In this document: positions 28,759-37,586 of the stretch, in pieces
How the letters are laid out: the number at the start of each line of letters is the position of its first letter
Numbering within the stretch: position 1 is the stretch's first letter
Source: Gemmatimonadota bacterium
Lineage (GTDB): Bacteria > Gemmatimonadota > Gemmatimonadetes > Longimicrobiales > Gaopeijiaceae
Length of the DNA: 64,000 nucleotides
Direction: 5' to 3'
Assembly: GCA_027623325.1 (NCBI GenBank)
Contig: JAQBXY010000005.1
Span: 62,001-126,000 of the forward strand
The notes under the pieces: model-generated
What the model saw: only the letters and a program-made list of their open reading frames with translations
Databases searched by the model: none
Told to the model about the DNA's origin: nothing
Made by a program: the position numbers and the translations under genes

Positions 28759-29528
28759 TTGAGTCCGTCTTCACGGCGCTGCGCTCTGAAGGGCGAGCGG
28801 CGCTCATCCCCTACGTCACGGCGGGACATCCGCATGTCGACTCCACGGTTCCATTGCTGGAGGCGCTCGCCGATCGGGGAGCCGATGTGCTCGAACTTGG
28901 AATTCCCTTCTCCGACCCGTTGGCGGACGGTCCCACGATTCAACAGTCGTCCTTTCGGGCGCTCGCCAACGGTATGTCGGTCGCCCGGGTCCTGGAGGAT
29001 CTCTCCCGCTTTCGAGCGCGCCGAGATACGCCTGTTGTGCTCTTCACCTATCTCAACCCCGTCGTGAGATTCGGTTTCGAGCGTTTCCTCGCTGCCGCGG
29101 TCGACGCGGGTGCGAATGGCCTCCTGTTGACCGATCTCCCGCTGGGCTCGGACTCTGCCCTCGAAGATGCTGTGGCGGCGTCGCCGCTCGACTTCATCCG
29201 CTTGGTCGCGCCGACGACGGACACCCAGAGGGCGCAGGAGGTCGCACGGGCCGGGTCCGGTTTTCTCTACTACATCTCGAGAACCGGGGTAACGGGCGCC
29301 CAGTCGGAACTCCCTTCCGGACTCGAGGCCGAAGTCCGCAGAATTCGCGAAGTCGTCGACCTCCCAGTGGCCGTCGGTTTCGGGATCTCAACACCGGAGC
29401 AGGCGGGGAGGGTGGGGGCGATCGCCGATGGGGTTGTCGTCGGCAGCGCACTCGTGCGCACGCTGGAGCAGGAAGGGGTCGAGGCCGGGGCGGCCTTCAT
29501 CGCCTCGCTGCGCGCGGCGCTGGGATGA
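28755..29528 (+). CDS. trpA: Tryptophan synthase alpha chain TrpA
   Basis: It releases indole from indole-3-glycerol phosphate and channels it to TrpB. The catalytic Glu47 and Asp58 lie in LELGIPFSDPLADGP. The phosphate-binding GFGIS and DGVVVGSALV motifs close the barrel. Length 257 residues. Its GTG overlaps the HD-GYP stop by 4 bases, so its translation is likely coupled to that gene rather than to trpB. Confidence 0.95.
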   Translation: MIESVFTALRSEGRAALIPYVTAGHPHVDSTVPLLEALADRGADVLELGIPFSDPLADGPTIQQSSFRALANGMSVARVLEDLSRFRARRDTPVVLFTYLNPVVRFGFERFLAAAVDAGANGLLLTDLPLGSDSALEDAVAASPLDFIRLVAPTTDTQRAQEVARAGSGFLYYISRTGVTGAQSELPSGLEAEVRRIREVVDLPVAVGFGISTPEQAGRVGAIADGVVVGSALVRTLEQEGVEAGAAFIASLRAALG

Positions 29529-29562
29529 CGTTCGTTGCGAGTGGTCGTCCGCTAGAGATTCC

Positions 29563-31197
29563 CTAGGAGTCGTTGTCCGCGAGCACGCCCGTAAGAGCTG
29601 CGTCCGGGCGTACGAAGACGGTCTTGACCCGGTCCGGCACCACGGAGCCGGGAGGGGCTCCCCTCGGCTTGCGCACGTACTTCCGGAAGGTCCAGTCGAC
29701 CGGTACGGTCGCGGACGTCCGCCCTTTGGAGTGGATGGCCGCGAGTGTACCCGCTTCCTCGAGGTCCCGAGCCGGGGGGTTTCCGGGACCCGGCCATCGA
29801 AGAATAACGTGGGCACCTGCCGTATGTCGGGCGTGCAGCCAGACGTCGTTCGGTGCCGAGTGTCGGAACGTGAGGTCATCGTTATGTCTCGAGCCTCGCC
29901 CCACTCTGATTTCGAGTCCACCGGAACTTCGGAAGGTTCGATAGGGCAGAGCGGGTGGCACGTCGCCCCGCGCGCGACGGACCGGAGTCTTCGGGAGGGC
30001 GCTTCGTACCTCATCCGCCGAGGCCGTTCCTTGGCTGACCCGGTCGAGGAGCTCACGCAGCCGGTCGCGCTCCCGTACGGCCTTCTCGACGAGCCGGGGA
30101 ATACGCTCGGCCGCCCGTTCCGATCGTCCCGCCCGATCGTAGTAGCTCGTTGCGTTCTGGTGCACCGCCAGCGTGGGATCGAGCTGCACCGAGACGTCCT
30201 CCCCAGAGAACCCTTGGAGTAACACGTGGGCCGCACCGACCGGAACGTCCCTGTATCTCGCGAGGATCAAGTCACCGAGCGAGCGCAGCGTCTGGGGGTC
30301 TTCGCGACCGGCGAGCTCTGCCTCGAGGCGCACGATCCTGCGTTCGACATGCAGGATCGTGGCCTCCAGCATCGCCAAGAGCTCCGGAGAGATCGCCAGT
30401 GCGGGTGTGGCGTCGCCCCCGGCCGCACGCTCCTGAGCGCACACCTCGAAGGCTCCGAGCAGGGTGTCGACGTGTCGGGCCTCATAGCCGGACAGCACAA
30501 ACGGATACGGCTGGGCGCCCCGATCGGTCTCGAGCACCACCGGAGCGAGGCTGATCGCACCGGTGGCAGCGGCGCTCCATATCTTTCGACCCTGTTGGGG
30601 CGCCTCCAGGAAGGCGCCCGCGTTGATCGGTGACATCCACGCGACGCTCCGGGTCAGCGCGCGCGCTCGATCTCCCGGGGGCGAGAGGGCGAGGATCTCC
30701 TCCCACTCCTCGGACGACAACGCTCCGTCCACGCCGCGTCGCCCGCTTGACGGCGGTGAGTGGTAGGGAGATCCGACGTGGGCCGGCCGACCCCCATCGC
30801 GCCGCTGGAGCACGTGCCGAATCGTACGAGACGGACCTTCGACGACCAGCGCATTCATCTGGTTGCCAAGCAGTTCGACGATCACGTCGATCGCTCCCTG
30901 ACCCGCTTGTCCGCCTGTGAATTCGAATCGGATGATCCGTTCGTCTGGAGGCGATGTGACCGCTCGAAGTCGTGTGTTGAATCGAAGGTCCTGACCCTCA
31001 GGATCGATCGGGGGTCGCAGGAGCGGGAGTCCGCGCTCAGGGTGCAGGCGCCACAGGAGGGTTCGCTCCCGGAAAAGGAGTGCGATATCCCGACTGCTGC
31101 CATCGAGCCGAATGGCCCGGAGCCGGTGTCCCCCTAGGGTTTCGTGCAGTTCACGGGCGACGTGGCGTACCAGAAGGGAGTCCCATCGGATCGACAT
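29563..31197 (-). CDS. rqcH: NFACT-family ribosome quality-control protein RqcH
   Basis: The bacterial homologue of Rqc2/NEMF binds stalled large ribosomal subunits and adds alanine tails to nascent chains. The NFACT-N domain begins with WDSLLVRHVARELHETLGG and includes LHPERGLP and RFNTRLRAV. A central coiled-coil region covers about residues 280-400. The NFACT-R domain carries FRSSGGLEIRVGRGSRHND and the key NDVWLHARHTAGAHV (about 460-474), ending with VDWTFRKYVRKPRGAPPG. Length 544 residues. It is transcribed away from yqeK. Confidence 0.88.
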   Translation of the reverse strand: MSIRWDSLLVRHVARELHETLGGHRLRAIRLDGSSRDIALLFRERTLLWRLHPERGLPLLRPPIDPEGQDLRFNTRLRAVTSPPDERIIRFEFTGGQAGQGAIDVIVELLGNQMNALVVEGPSRTIRHVLQRRDGGRPAHVGSPYHSPPSSGRRGVDGALSSEEWEEILALSPPGDRARALTRSVAWMSPINAGAFLEAPQQGRKIWSAAATGAISLAPVVLETDRGAQPYPFVLSGYEARHVDTLLGAFEVCAQERAAGGDATPALAISPELLAMLEATILHVERRIVRLEAELAGREDPQTLRSLGDLILARYRDVPVGAAHVLLQGFSGEDVSVQLDPTLAVHQNATSYYDRAGRSERAAERIPRLVEKAVRERDRLRELLDRVSQGTASADEVRSALPKTPVRRARGDVPPALPYRTFRSSGGLEIRVGRGSRHNDDLTFRHSAPNDVWLHARHTAGAHVILRWPGPGNPPARDLEEAGTLAAIHSKGRTSATVPVDWTFRKYVRKPRGAPPGSVVPDRVKTVFVRPDAALTGVLADNDS

Positions 31198-31278
31198 GCT
31201 GCAAGGTAACCGTCAGGGTGGAGTCACGATGCCCGAGCCGGTACTGTTCATCCTGATCGACCTCAGCCCGAGATCCGT

Positions 31279-31860
31279 TTGACCGTGCACGACATCGTGT
31301 CGCAGGCCGCCGAAGGGCGACTTCCTCCCTGGGCGGTAGCCAGCGATCGGCGCAGGGCGCACATGGGGAGGGTCGCCGATCTCCTCGGTGGCTGGTCCGA
31401 CACGCTGGGACTCGGTCCGCTGGAACGGACCCGATGGCGCGCGGTTGGTTTTCTGCACGACGTGCTTCGCGACGAGGATCCATCCGTCCTGAAAGAGCGA
31501 GTCCCGCCCGCCGAGCGGGACCTTCCGGGCCCGCTGTTGCACGGGCCGGCGGGGGCCGAGCGGCTGCGCGTCGAAGGGGTGCTGGACGGCGAACTGCTCG
31601 CCGTGGTCGCCTTCCATACCATGGGCGACGCGTCGTTCGGTCCGTTGGGTCGGGCGCTGTACGCTGCCGATTTCCTCGAACCGGGCCGATCCTTCCTGGC
31701 CGACTGGAGAGGGGAACTCCGGGGGCGCATGCCGGCGGAGCTGGACGACGTCGTCTTCGAGATCGTGCGGGCTCGGGTCGGGAAGCTCGTCGAGCAGGGG
31801 GAGGAGGTTCGTCCGAGAACCGTCGAATTCTGGAATCACCTCGTGAAGGAACGCCGGTGA
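31279..31860 (+). CDS. yqeK: YqeK-like HD-domain hydrolase
   Basis: An HD-domain protein of the YqeK family, whose studied members cleave diadenosine tetraphosphate symmetrically. Metal-site residues visible are His28 (RAHMGRV), His60-Asp61 (FLHDVLRD), the HGPAGAE motif (about 92-98), AFHT and YAADFLEPGR. Length 193 residues. A TTG start is used here; GTG two codons later is an alternative. Its stop overlaps the next gene (GTGA). In many genomes yqeK is followed by rsfS; that gene is not seen here. Confidence 0.8.
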   Translation: MTVHDIVSQAAEGRLPPWAVASDRRRAHMGRVADLLGGWSDTLGLGPLERTRWRAVGFLHDVLRDEDPSVLKERVPPAERDLPGPLLHGPAGAERLRVEGVLDGELLAVVAFHTMGDASFGPLGRALYAADFLEPGRSFLADWRGELRGRMPAELDDVVFEIVRARVGKLVEQGEEVRPRTVEFWNHLVKERR

Positions 31861-32339
31861 CGCGGCGGGGGCGCCGGGTCATCGCCGGGTTCGTACTGGG
31901 CGGCGGGCTGGTCGCGATCGGCGTGAACCTGGGCGTCGATAGGACGCCTGATGTGTCCAGATCGGGGACCGACCCGTGGAACGAGGGGCGGGTCAGGGTC
32001 GAAATTCTGAACGTCGGTGGGGTGTCGGGGATGGCGGCCCAGGCGACCACGACACTCCGAGCCGCGGGCTTCGATGTCGTAAAGTTCGGGAACGCGGTCC
32101 CCTTCGATGCGGCGCTCGTCTCGGGGGTCATCGACCGGGTCGGGCGCACCGACATCGCGCAGGCCGTTGCGGAGGAGTTGGGAATCGATAACGTCCAGAG
32201 CGATCCGAACCCGAACTTGTACGTCGACGTTTCCGTATTGTTGGGTAGCGAGTGGTCGGGGCCGAACGATCGGCCGGGTGTCGACGATGCGAGTGGCTCG
32301 GGTGCCTGGTGGGATCCCCGCGGCTGGTTCGGCAGATAA
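31857..32339 (+). CDS. LytR C-terminal-domain protein, membrane anchored
   Basis: A 160-residue protein with one N-terminal membrane helix (about residues 8-24, FVLGGGLVAIGVNL) after a positively charged start, then a LytR_C domain (about 40-130): VRVEILNVGGVSGMAAQATTTLR, GFDVVKFGNA and the NLYVDVSVLLG strand. The catalytic LytR-CpsA-Psr domain is missing, as is usual for the stand-alone form near yqeK. The function is not known; the domain is thought to bind wall-associated ligands. I chose the GTG at 31857 because it overlaps the yqeK stop and directly precedes the membrane helix. Confidence 0.75.
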   Translation: MTRRGRRVIAGFVLGGGLVAIGVNLGVDRTPDVSRSGTDPWNEGRVRVEILNVGGVSGMAAQATTTLRAAGFDVVKFGNAVPFDAALVSGVIDRVGRTDIAQAVAEELGIDNVQSDPNPNLYVDVSVLLGSEWSGPNDRPGVDDASGSGAWWDPRGWFGR

Positions 32340-32374
32340 ACGCACACGAGGCCCCTCTGAGGGCAGGCAGATAG

Positions 32375-33163
32375 ATGGCGAAAAAGGACAAGGGAAGGGA
32401 TGGGGAGGAGGGGGCGACCCCGCCTTCAAGCACCAAGAAGGCGGCGGAGGGTCGACGAGCACGTCGCTCTGCGGCAGCGGAGGGCGATCCGAATTCCTTC
32501 GTGGAGTGGACGAAGTCGATCGTCATCGCGGTCGTACTGTTCCTCTTCCTGCGGACCTTTCTCGTGCAGACGTTCGTCATCACGTCCGGTTCGATGGAGG
32601 AGACTCTGCTCGTTGGCGACATGCTCCTCGTGAACCGAGCCGCGATCGGTTCTCGGATTCCCGCGACGAGCGTTCGTATTCCGGGCTATTCGCGGCCCCG
32701 CCGCAACGATGTTCTGGTCTTCGACCCCCCCCACGAAGAGACGCTGAAGCTCATCAAGCGCCTCGTCGGAATGCCCGGCGATACACTCGAGATGCGAAAC
32801 CGAGCGTTATACGTGAACGGCCAACTCCAAGACGAACCGTATGCTGTGCATTCGGACGTCGGGGACGAAATGCATCCCTGGATGCAGTGGCAACGAGATC
32901 ACGTCGCTCCAAGGGTGAACGCCGCGACCTACGCACCGACGCGGGACAATTGGGGCCCCCTGGTCATACCGGAAGACCGGTACTTCATGCTCGGCGACAA
33001 TCGTGAGAAGAGCTTCGATTCTCGGTATTGGGGCCTGCTCGAGGGGTGGCGACTCGAGGGGCGCGCCGTCTTCACGTACTACTCGTACAACAAGGACTCG
33101 TATCGTCCTTTCCCGGCACTGCGCGAGGTTCGTTGGGGACGGGTGGGCCGAGGGATCTCCTAG
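32375..33163 (+). CDS. lepB: Signal peptidase I
   Basis: It removes Sec and Tat signal peptides at the outer face of the inner membrane. A charged, low-complexity N-terminal tail of about 45 residues precedes a membrane helix (SIVIAVVLFLFLRTFLV). The catalytic Ser73 (TSGSMEETL) and Lys128 (IKRLVGMPGD) are present, with the late box FMLGDNREKSFDSRYWG. Length 262 residues. It lies 35 bases after the LytR_C gene. Confidence 0.95.
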   Translation: MAKKDKGRDGEEGATPPSSTKKAAEGRRARRSAAAEGDPNSFVEWTKSIVIAVVLFLFLRTFLVQTFVITSGSMEETLLVGDMLLVNRAAIGSRIPATSVRIPGYSRPRRNDVLVFDPPHEETLKLIKRLVGMPGDTLEMRNRALYVNGQLQDEPYAVHSDVGDEMHPWMQWQRDHVAPRVNAATYAPTRDNWGPLVIPEDRYFMLGDNREKSFDSRYWGLLEGWRLEGRAVFTYYSYNKDSYRPFPALREVRWGRVGRGIS

Positions 33164-33177
33164 GGAGCCTCTGCACA

Positions 33178-33212
33178 GGCGGTGGGCGCCGCCGCGCGGG
33201 CGGGCCGCCGCG
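33178..33212. terminator. GC-rich hairpins between convergent lepB and rlmN
   Basis: Two adjacent stems lie in the 51-base gap between the two stop codons: GGCGG/CCGCC (33178-33193, 6-base loop) and CGCGG/CCGCG (33195-33212, 8-base loop). A two-way terminator would fit the convergent layout, but there is no T-tract on either side and GC-rich DNA produces such stems readily. Confidence 0.3.
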
Positions 33213-33214
33213 GG

Positions 33215-34315
33215 TCAGTCCTTTCGGGCCTTTTCGATTTGCACGAGGGTGTGCCCCCGCAGCTGGCCGCAGGCCGCGTCGATGTCGCGCCCACGGGTGC
33301 CCCGGACCGCGACGGAAACGCCACGACGCTCAAGGATCTCTGCGAAGGCACGAATCCTGTCCGGGCGCGATGCCTTCCAGTCCTGATAGGGAATGGGATT
33401 GAAGGGAATCAAGTTCACGAAAGCGCGCACGCGCAGAGCCAGTTCGGCGAGCGGCTCGATCAGGTCCACATCATCGTTGATCCCGTCGATCATCGTGTAC
33501 TCGAAGGTGATCCGTTTGCCGCCCCCGTCGTCGAACTTCTCCAGAGCGCCCAAGACTTCCGGGAGCGGATGTCTCTTCTCCAGCGGGATCAACTCCGCGC
33601 GTAGTTCGGTGGAGGGTGCGTGCAGCGAGAGGGCTAATCTGAACTGCTCGGGGCGCGCGGCGAGTTCGAGGATCCCTGGCACCACTCCCACCGTAGATAC
33701 GGTGATCCGTCGAGCCCCCACGCCGTAGCCCTGGTTGAGGATCGTGAGTGACGGATGCACGGCCTTCCGATTCGAAAGCGGTTCGCCCATGCCCATATAA
33801 ACGATGTTCGTGATCGGGCCGTAGCCGTTGTCCTCGGCCCACTGACGCGACGCTCGGTACTGACCCACGATCTCCCCGGCCGTGAGCTGCCGGTCAAAGC
33901 CTCCCCACCCCGTTGCACAGAATGTGCAGCCCATCGCACACCCGACCTGGGAGGAGATACACAACGTCAGACGCCGGGGCGTCGGGATTAGAACCGATTC
34001 GACCAGTTCACCGTCTGCCAGACGCCAGAGATGCTTGACCGTCCCGTCCGTGCTCCGTTGGACCGTGGTCGCGTCGAGCGTCGCCATGTCGAAGGCCTCA
34101 GCAAGCGCGGACCGCTCGACGCCGGGCAGATCGGACATGTCCGCGACCGACCGAGCGAGTGACTGGTAGACCCACTTCTCAACCTGCCCGACGCGGTACG
34201 TGGGCTGTCCTCGACCCTCGAAATGGTCAGAAAGACTCGCGCGGAGGTCTTCCGGCGTGAGCGACAGCAGGTCGGGTCTTGGCGGTGCGGACATGGATCT
34301 TTCTTGAACGGACAT
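33215..34315 (-). CDS. rlmN: Dual-specificity 23S rRNA/tRNA methyltransferase RlmN
   Basis: A radical-SAM enzyme that methylates C2 of adenosine 2503 in 23S rRNA and A37 of some tRNAs. The radical-SAM cysteines are Cys126, Cys130 and Cys133 (GCAMGCTFCATG). The C-terminal resolving cysteine is Cys349 (DIDAACGQL), and MGMGEPLSN binds SAM. Length 366 residues; an internal ATG at 34294 is an equally plausible start. Confidence 0.94.
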   Translation of the reverse strand: MSVQERSMSAPPRPDLLSLTPEDLRASLSDHFEGRGQPTYRVGQVEKWVYQSLARSVADMSDLPGVERSALAEAFDMATLDATTVQRSTDGTVKHLWRLADGELVESVLIPTPRRLTLCISSQVGCAMGCTFCATGWGGFDRQLTAGEIVGQYRASRQWAEDNGYGPITNIVYMGMGEPLSNRKAVHPSLTILNQGYGVGARRITVSTVGVVPGILELAARPEQFRLALSLHAPSTELRAELIPLEKRHPLPEVLGALEKFDDGGGKRITFEYTMIDGINDDVDLIEPLAELALRVRAFVNLIPFNPIPYQDWKASRPDRIRAFAEILERRGVSVAVRGTRGRDIDAACGQLRGHTLVQIEKARKD

Positions 34316-34412
34316 CGGGCCCCGTTTAACTTAGCCGCCCGCTGAAGGCCACTGTAGCCACACGACCGTTCAGAAGGACGACCCGATCACACAGAACGAT
34401 TTCATCAAGCGA

Positions 34413-34790
34413 GTGCGCGCGTGGGGACCGGCTGCCGGCTGGGCGCTGGTCCTTTTTCTATTGAGCGCATCGCCTGACCTGGGTATCGGAGTCTCCTTCG
34501 TGGGCAGCGACAAGATCGGGCACCTCGTACTGTACGGCGTCCTCGGTGTCGCGTTGGCGTACGGTCGGTCCCGAATGCAGGGATCGATTCCCCACTGGGT
34601 TCTGCTCTTGGTGGGAGCGCTCTACGGATTGAGCGACGAATGGCATCAAATGTACGTGCCGGGCCGGTTCGCCGACCCCCGCGATTGGATTGCGGATCTT
34701 GGGGGCCTCGTGCTCGGGTATCCAGTGGCAGTAGACTGGTTCGATCGACCGAACCGGAGCGATAGAGTCGACTCGAGGGAATTGACGTGA
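34413..34790 (+). CDS. VanZ-like membrane protein
   Basis: A 125-residue membrane protein with about four hydrophobic helices. The phrases DKIGHLVLYGVLG (about 31-43), LYGLSDEWHQMYVPGR (about 70-85) and DPRDWIADLGG (about 88-98) are the VanZ-family signature. VanZ itself raises teicoplanin resistance in enterococci; most homologues are uncharacterised, so no resistance role is implied. It overlaps aspS by 4 bases. Confidence 0.8.
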   Translation: MRAWGPAAGWALVLFLLSASPDLGIGVSFVGSDKIGHLVLYGVLGVALAYGRSRMQGSIPHWVLLLVGALYGLSDEWHQMYVPGRFADPRDWIADLGGLVLGYPVAVDWFDRPNRSDRVDSRELT

Positions 34791-36583
34791 TGTCTCAGAT
34801 GGATATCGAACGTACGAGGCTCCGCAGCCGCATGGTGGGTGGTCTGCGGTCGGAAGACGGTGGCGAGCGGGCGACCCTGGCTGGCTGGGTGCACCGGCGT
34901 CGAGACCTGGGTGGTCTGCTCTTCGTCGACCTCCGGGATCGGAGCGGGCTCGTACAGGTTTCCTTCGGCCCCGAGTGGACCGATGCGGCATCGCTCGAAG
35001 TGGCCCGCGGAATCGGGCACGAGGATGTGATCCTGGTCGCAGGAACCATCGCCGTGCGCCCGGATGGCGCTCGTAACGCCGATATGGCGACGGGCGAGGT
35101 CGAGTTCCGTGCGGAGAACGTCGAGATTCTGTCGGACGCTCGTACTCCCGAGATTCCCGTATACCGCGCTCCTGAAGACGAACTCCCCGCGGAAGAGCTG
35201 CGCCTGCAACACCGCGTGCTCGACCTTCGACGCTTCGAATTGCAGCAGAACCTGATGCTTCGACACCGGCTCGTGCTCGAAACTCGGAACTATATGGACC
35301 GGCATGGCTTCATCGAGGTAGAGACGCCGATTCTCACGAAGGCGACCCCCGAGGGAGCCCGCGACTACCTCGTTCCGAGTCGGGTGCACAAGGGCGAGTT
35401 CTACGCCCTGCCTCAGAGTCCACAGATCTACAAGCAGATTCTGATGGTGGCCGGGTTCGATCGGTATTTTCAGATTGCGCGTTGCTTTCGGGACGAGGAC
35501 CTCCGGGCGGATCGACAGCCGGAATTCACACAGATCGATGTCGAGGCCTCCTTCGTGACGGTCGACGACATCCTGGAGTGGATCCAGGGACTCATGGCGT
35601 CGTTGGCCGCCGTGGCAGGGATCGACGCTCCGCTGCCTTTCCCTCGACTCACCTGGAACGAGTCGATGGAGCGGTATGGATCGGATCGGCCCGACCTTCG
35701 TTACGACCTGGAAATCGAGGATTGGACTGCGGCGACCGCGGACGTCGACTTCGGCATCATCCGAAGCCAAGTGAACGCGGGCGGGCGGGTACGGGGGGTA
35801 CGCCTCGCCGGGGGCGCGAGTCTGTCGCGTCGGCAAATCGAGGAGATCGAGAACCGTGCGAAGGCTTCCGGAGCTCCCGGACTGCTTTGGGCCAAACGGT
35901 CCGAAGAGGGAACGTCGGGCCCGCTCGGGAAGTTCCTCGATCCGGCCCATGCCGACGCGATGGGACTCGCCGTCGGCGACCTGGCGCTCGTCTCCGCCGG
36001 TCCGGACCGCCTCACGTCGCCGACGCTGGCCGTCGTCCGCGCCGCCGCGGCAGCGACGGCCCAGCTCCCGATCGTTCGCGAACACGCGTGGCTCTGGGTC
36101 ACCGACTTTCCCGTGTTCGACGAGGAGAATGGTGTGCTCTTCGCTAGCCACCACCCGTTCGTCATGCCGCACCTCGACGACATCGGTCTCCTCGACACCG
36201 ACCCCATCTCTGTGAGGGGGACGGCGTACGATCTCGTGTATAACGGCACCGAGTTCGGCTCCGGCAGTCTTCGAATGCACGACCCCGAACTCCAGCGCAA
36301 AGTGCTCCGCGTCCTGGGACTGGACGATGCCCAGATCGAGGAGAAGTTCGGCTTCCTTCTCAGCGCATTGTCCGTGGGCGCGCCGCCGCATGGTGGCATT
36401 GCCTTGGGGATGGACCGTATCGTTCAGCGTTTCACGGGATCCATGAGCCTGCGAGATGTGGTCGCCTTCCCCAAGACGACTGCAGCGAGGGCGTTGTTCG
36501 AAGGGGCGCCGACCTCCGTCGGAGAAGGCGAACTGGAGGCCCTGGGCCTCACGCTCCGTAGCAAGGGGCGAACGGAGAGCTGA
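34787..36583 (+). CDS. aspS: Aspartyl-tRNA synthetase
   Basis: A class II synthetase. The N-terminal OB-fold anticodon-binding domain (LAGWVHRRRDLGGLLFVDLRDR) is followed by motif 2 (FQIARCFRDEDLRADRQPEFTQID, about residue 225-248), a bacterial GAD insertion domain (about 310-415), and motif 3 (GGIALGMDRIVQRFTG). Length 598 residues. GTG at 34787 or ATG at 34790 could serve as start; both fall in the vanZ-like stop. I do not assess whether it also charges tRNA-Asn. Confidence 0.95.
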   Translation: MMSQMDIERTRLRSRMVGGLRSEDGGERATLAGWVHRRRDLGGLLFVDLRDRSGLVQVSFGPEWTDAASLEVARGIGHEDVILVAGTIAVRPDGARNADMATGEVEFRAENVEILSDARTPEIPVYRAPEDELPAEELRLQHRVLDLRRFELQQNLMLRHRLVLETRNYMDRHGFIEVETPILTKATPEGARDYLVPSRVHKGEFYALPQSPQIYKQILMVAGFDRYFQIARCFRDEDLRADRQPEFTQIDVEASFVTVDDILEWIQGLMASLAAVAGIDAPLPFPRLTWNESMERYGSDRPDLRYDLEIEDWTAATADVDFGIIRSQVNAGGRVRGVRLAGGASLSRRQIEEIENRAKASGAPGLLWAKRSEEGTSGPLGKFLDPAHADAMGLAVGDLALVSAGPDRLTSPTLAVVRAAAAATAQLPIVREHAWLWVTDFPVFDEENGVLFASHHPFVMPHLDDIGLLDTDPISVRGTAYDLVYNGTEFGSGSLRMHDPELQRKVLRVLGLDDAQIEEKFGFLLSALSVGAPPHGGIALGMDRIVQRFTGSMSLRDVVAFPKTTAARALFEGAPTSVGEGELEALGLTLRSKGRTES

Positions 36584-36602
36584 TCGCTCTCAGGAGAAGG
36601 CG

Positions 36603-37586
36603 TTGGCCAACGGCGACACGATGGTAGAGCACCGGCTCGATACGGAGGGCGCTGACCCTCTCATGCTCGCGGGTGTGAACGACCGCAATATGAACGAGTT
36701 GACTCGTTTGTTCTCCGTGCGCGTCGTCATGAGGGGTGATCACGTGATCCTTACCGGCGCGCTGGCGTCGGTAGAGCGGGCGGTTCCCGTGGTTCAGCAC
36801 ATGATCGAGCTGTCCCGCTTGCGCGCTCCGTTCGACACTCCCGACATCGCGAGATTCGCCGATGGGGTCGACTCCTCTGGCGGCAACGGGGTGCTGCATC
36901 CGTCCGACGAGGTTCGGATCGCTCTGCCGGGTTCGCGCAAGGTCATCGTCCCCAAGTCCGAAGGTCAGCGCTCGTATCTTGCTGCGATCCTCGAACACGA
37001 CATCGTGATCGGCATCGGGCCGGCCGGAACGGGCAAGACTTACCTGGCCGTTGCGGCTGCTCTCGACGCGCTCTACAAGAAGCGGGTCAAGCGGATCATC
37101 CTGGCGCGGCCGGCGGTCGAGGCCGGGGAGAATCTCGGCTTCCTTCCGGGGGATCTTCAGGAGAAGGTCGACCCGTATCTACGACCCCTCTATGACGCGC
37201 TGGAGGACATGATCCCTCAGGAGCGGGTTCGTCGGGCTCTAGAGGACTCCACCATCGAGATTGCGCCACTCGCCTACATGCGTGGTCGCACCCTCGGAGA
37301 CGCATTCGTCATTCTCGACGAGGCGCAGAACGCGACCCGCGCTCAGATGAAGATGTTCCTTACCCGCCTGGGGCTGAACTCGCGCGTGGTGATCACCGGG
37401 GACAAGACACAGATCGACTTGCCCAAGAAGACCGATTCCGGCTTGCTCGAGGTCGAACAGATTCTCGGTGGGATCGAGGGAATCGCCGTGTCCTATCTCG
37501 ATGCTCGGGATGTGATTCGACACCGCCTGGTGAAGGACATCATCCAGGCGTACGCGCGAGATGAGGTCGAGGGGTCCGAGTCGTGA
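36603..37586 (+). CDS. phoH: PhoH-family ATPase (YbeZ type)
   Basis: A P-loop ATPase usually encoded next to ybeY and implicated in ribosome or RNA metabolism. The Walker A motif GPAGTGKT is at about residues 139-146, Walker B is FVILDEAQNAT, and an N-terminal KH-like domain covers about residues 1-85. I chose the TTG at 36603 because AGGAGAAGG lies 6 bases upstream; the ATG at 36621 has no such site, and the open frame further upstream overlaps aspS. Length 327 residues. It overlaps the next gene by GTGA. Confidence 0.88.
   Translation: MANGDTMVEHRLDTEGADPLMLAGVNDRNMNELTRLFSVRVVMRGDHVILTGALASVERAVPVVQHMIELSRLRAPFDTPDIARFADGVDSSGGNGVLHPSDEVRIALPGSRKVIVPKSEGQRSYLAAILEHDIVIGIGPAGTGKTYLAVAAALDALYKKRVKRIILARPAVEAGENLGFLPGDLQEKVDPYLRPLYDALEDMIPQERVRRALEDSTIEIAPLAYMRGRTLGDAFVILDEAQNATRAQMKMFLTRLGLNSRVVITGDKTQIDLPKKTDSGLLEVEQILGGIEGIAVSYLDARDVIRHRLVKDIIQAYARDEVEGSES

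Noticed and set aside
34646-36391. 581-codon open frame on the minus strand
   Set aside because: It lies wholly antisense to aspS and the vanZ-like gene, which have clear family motifs; the composition is that of a shadow frame.
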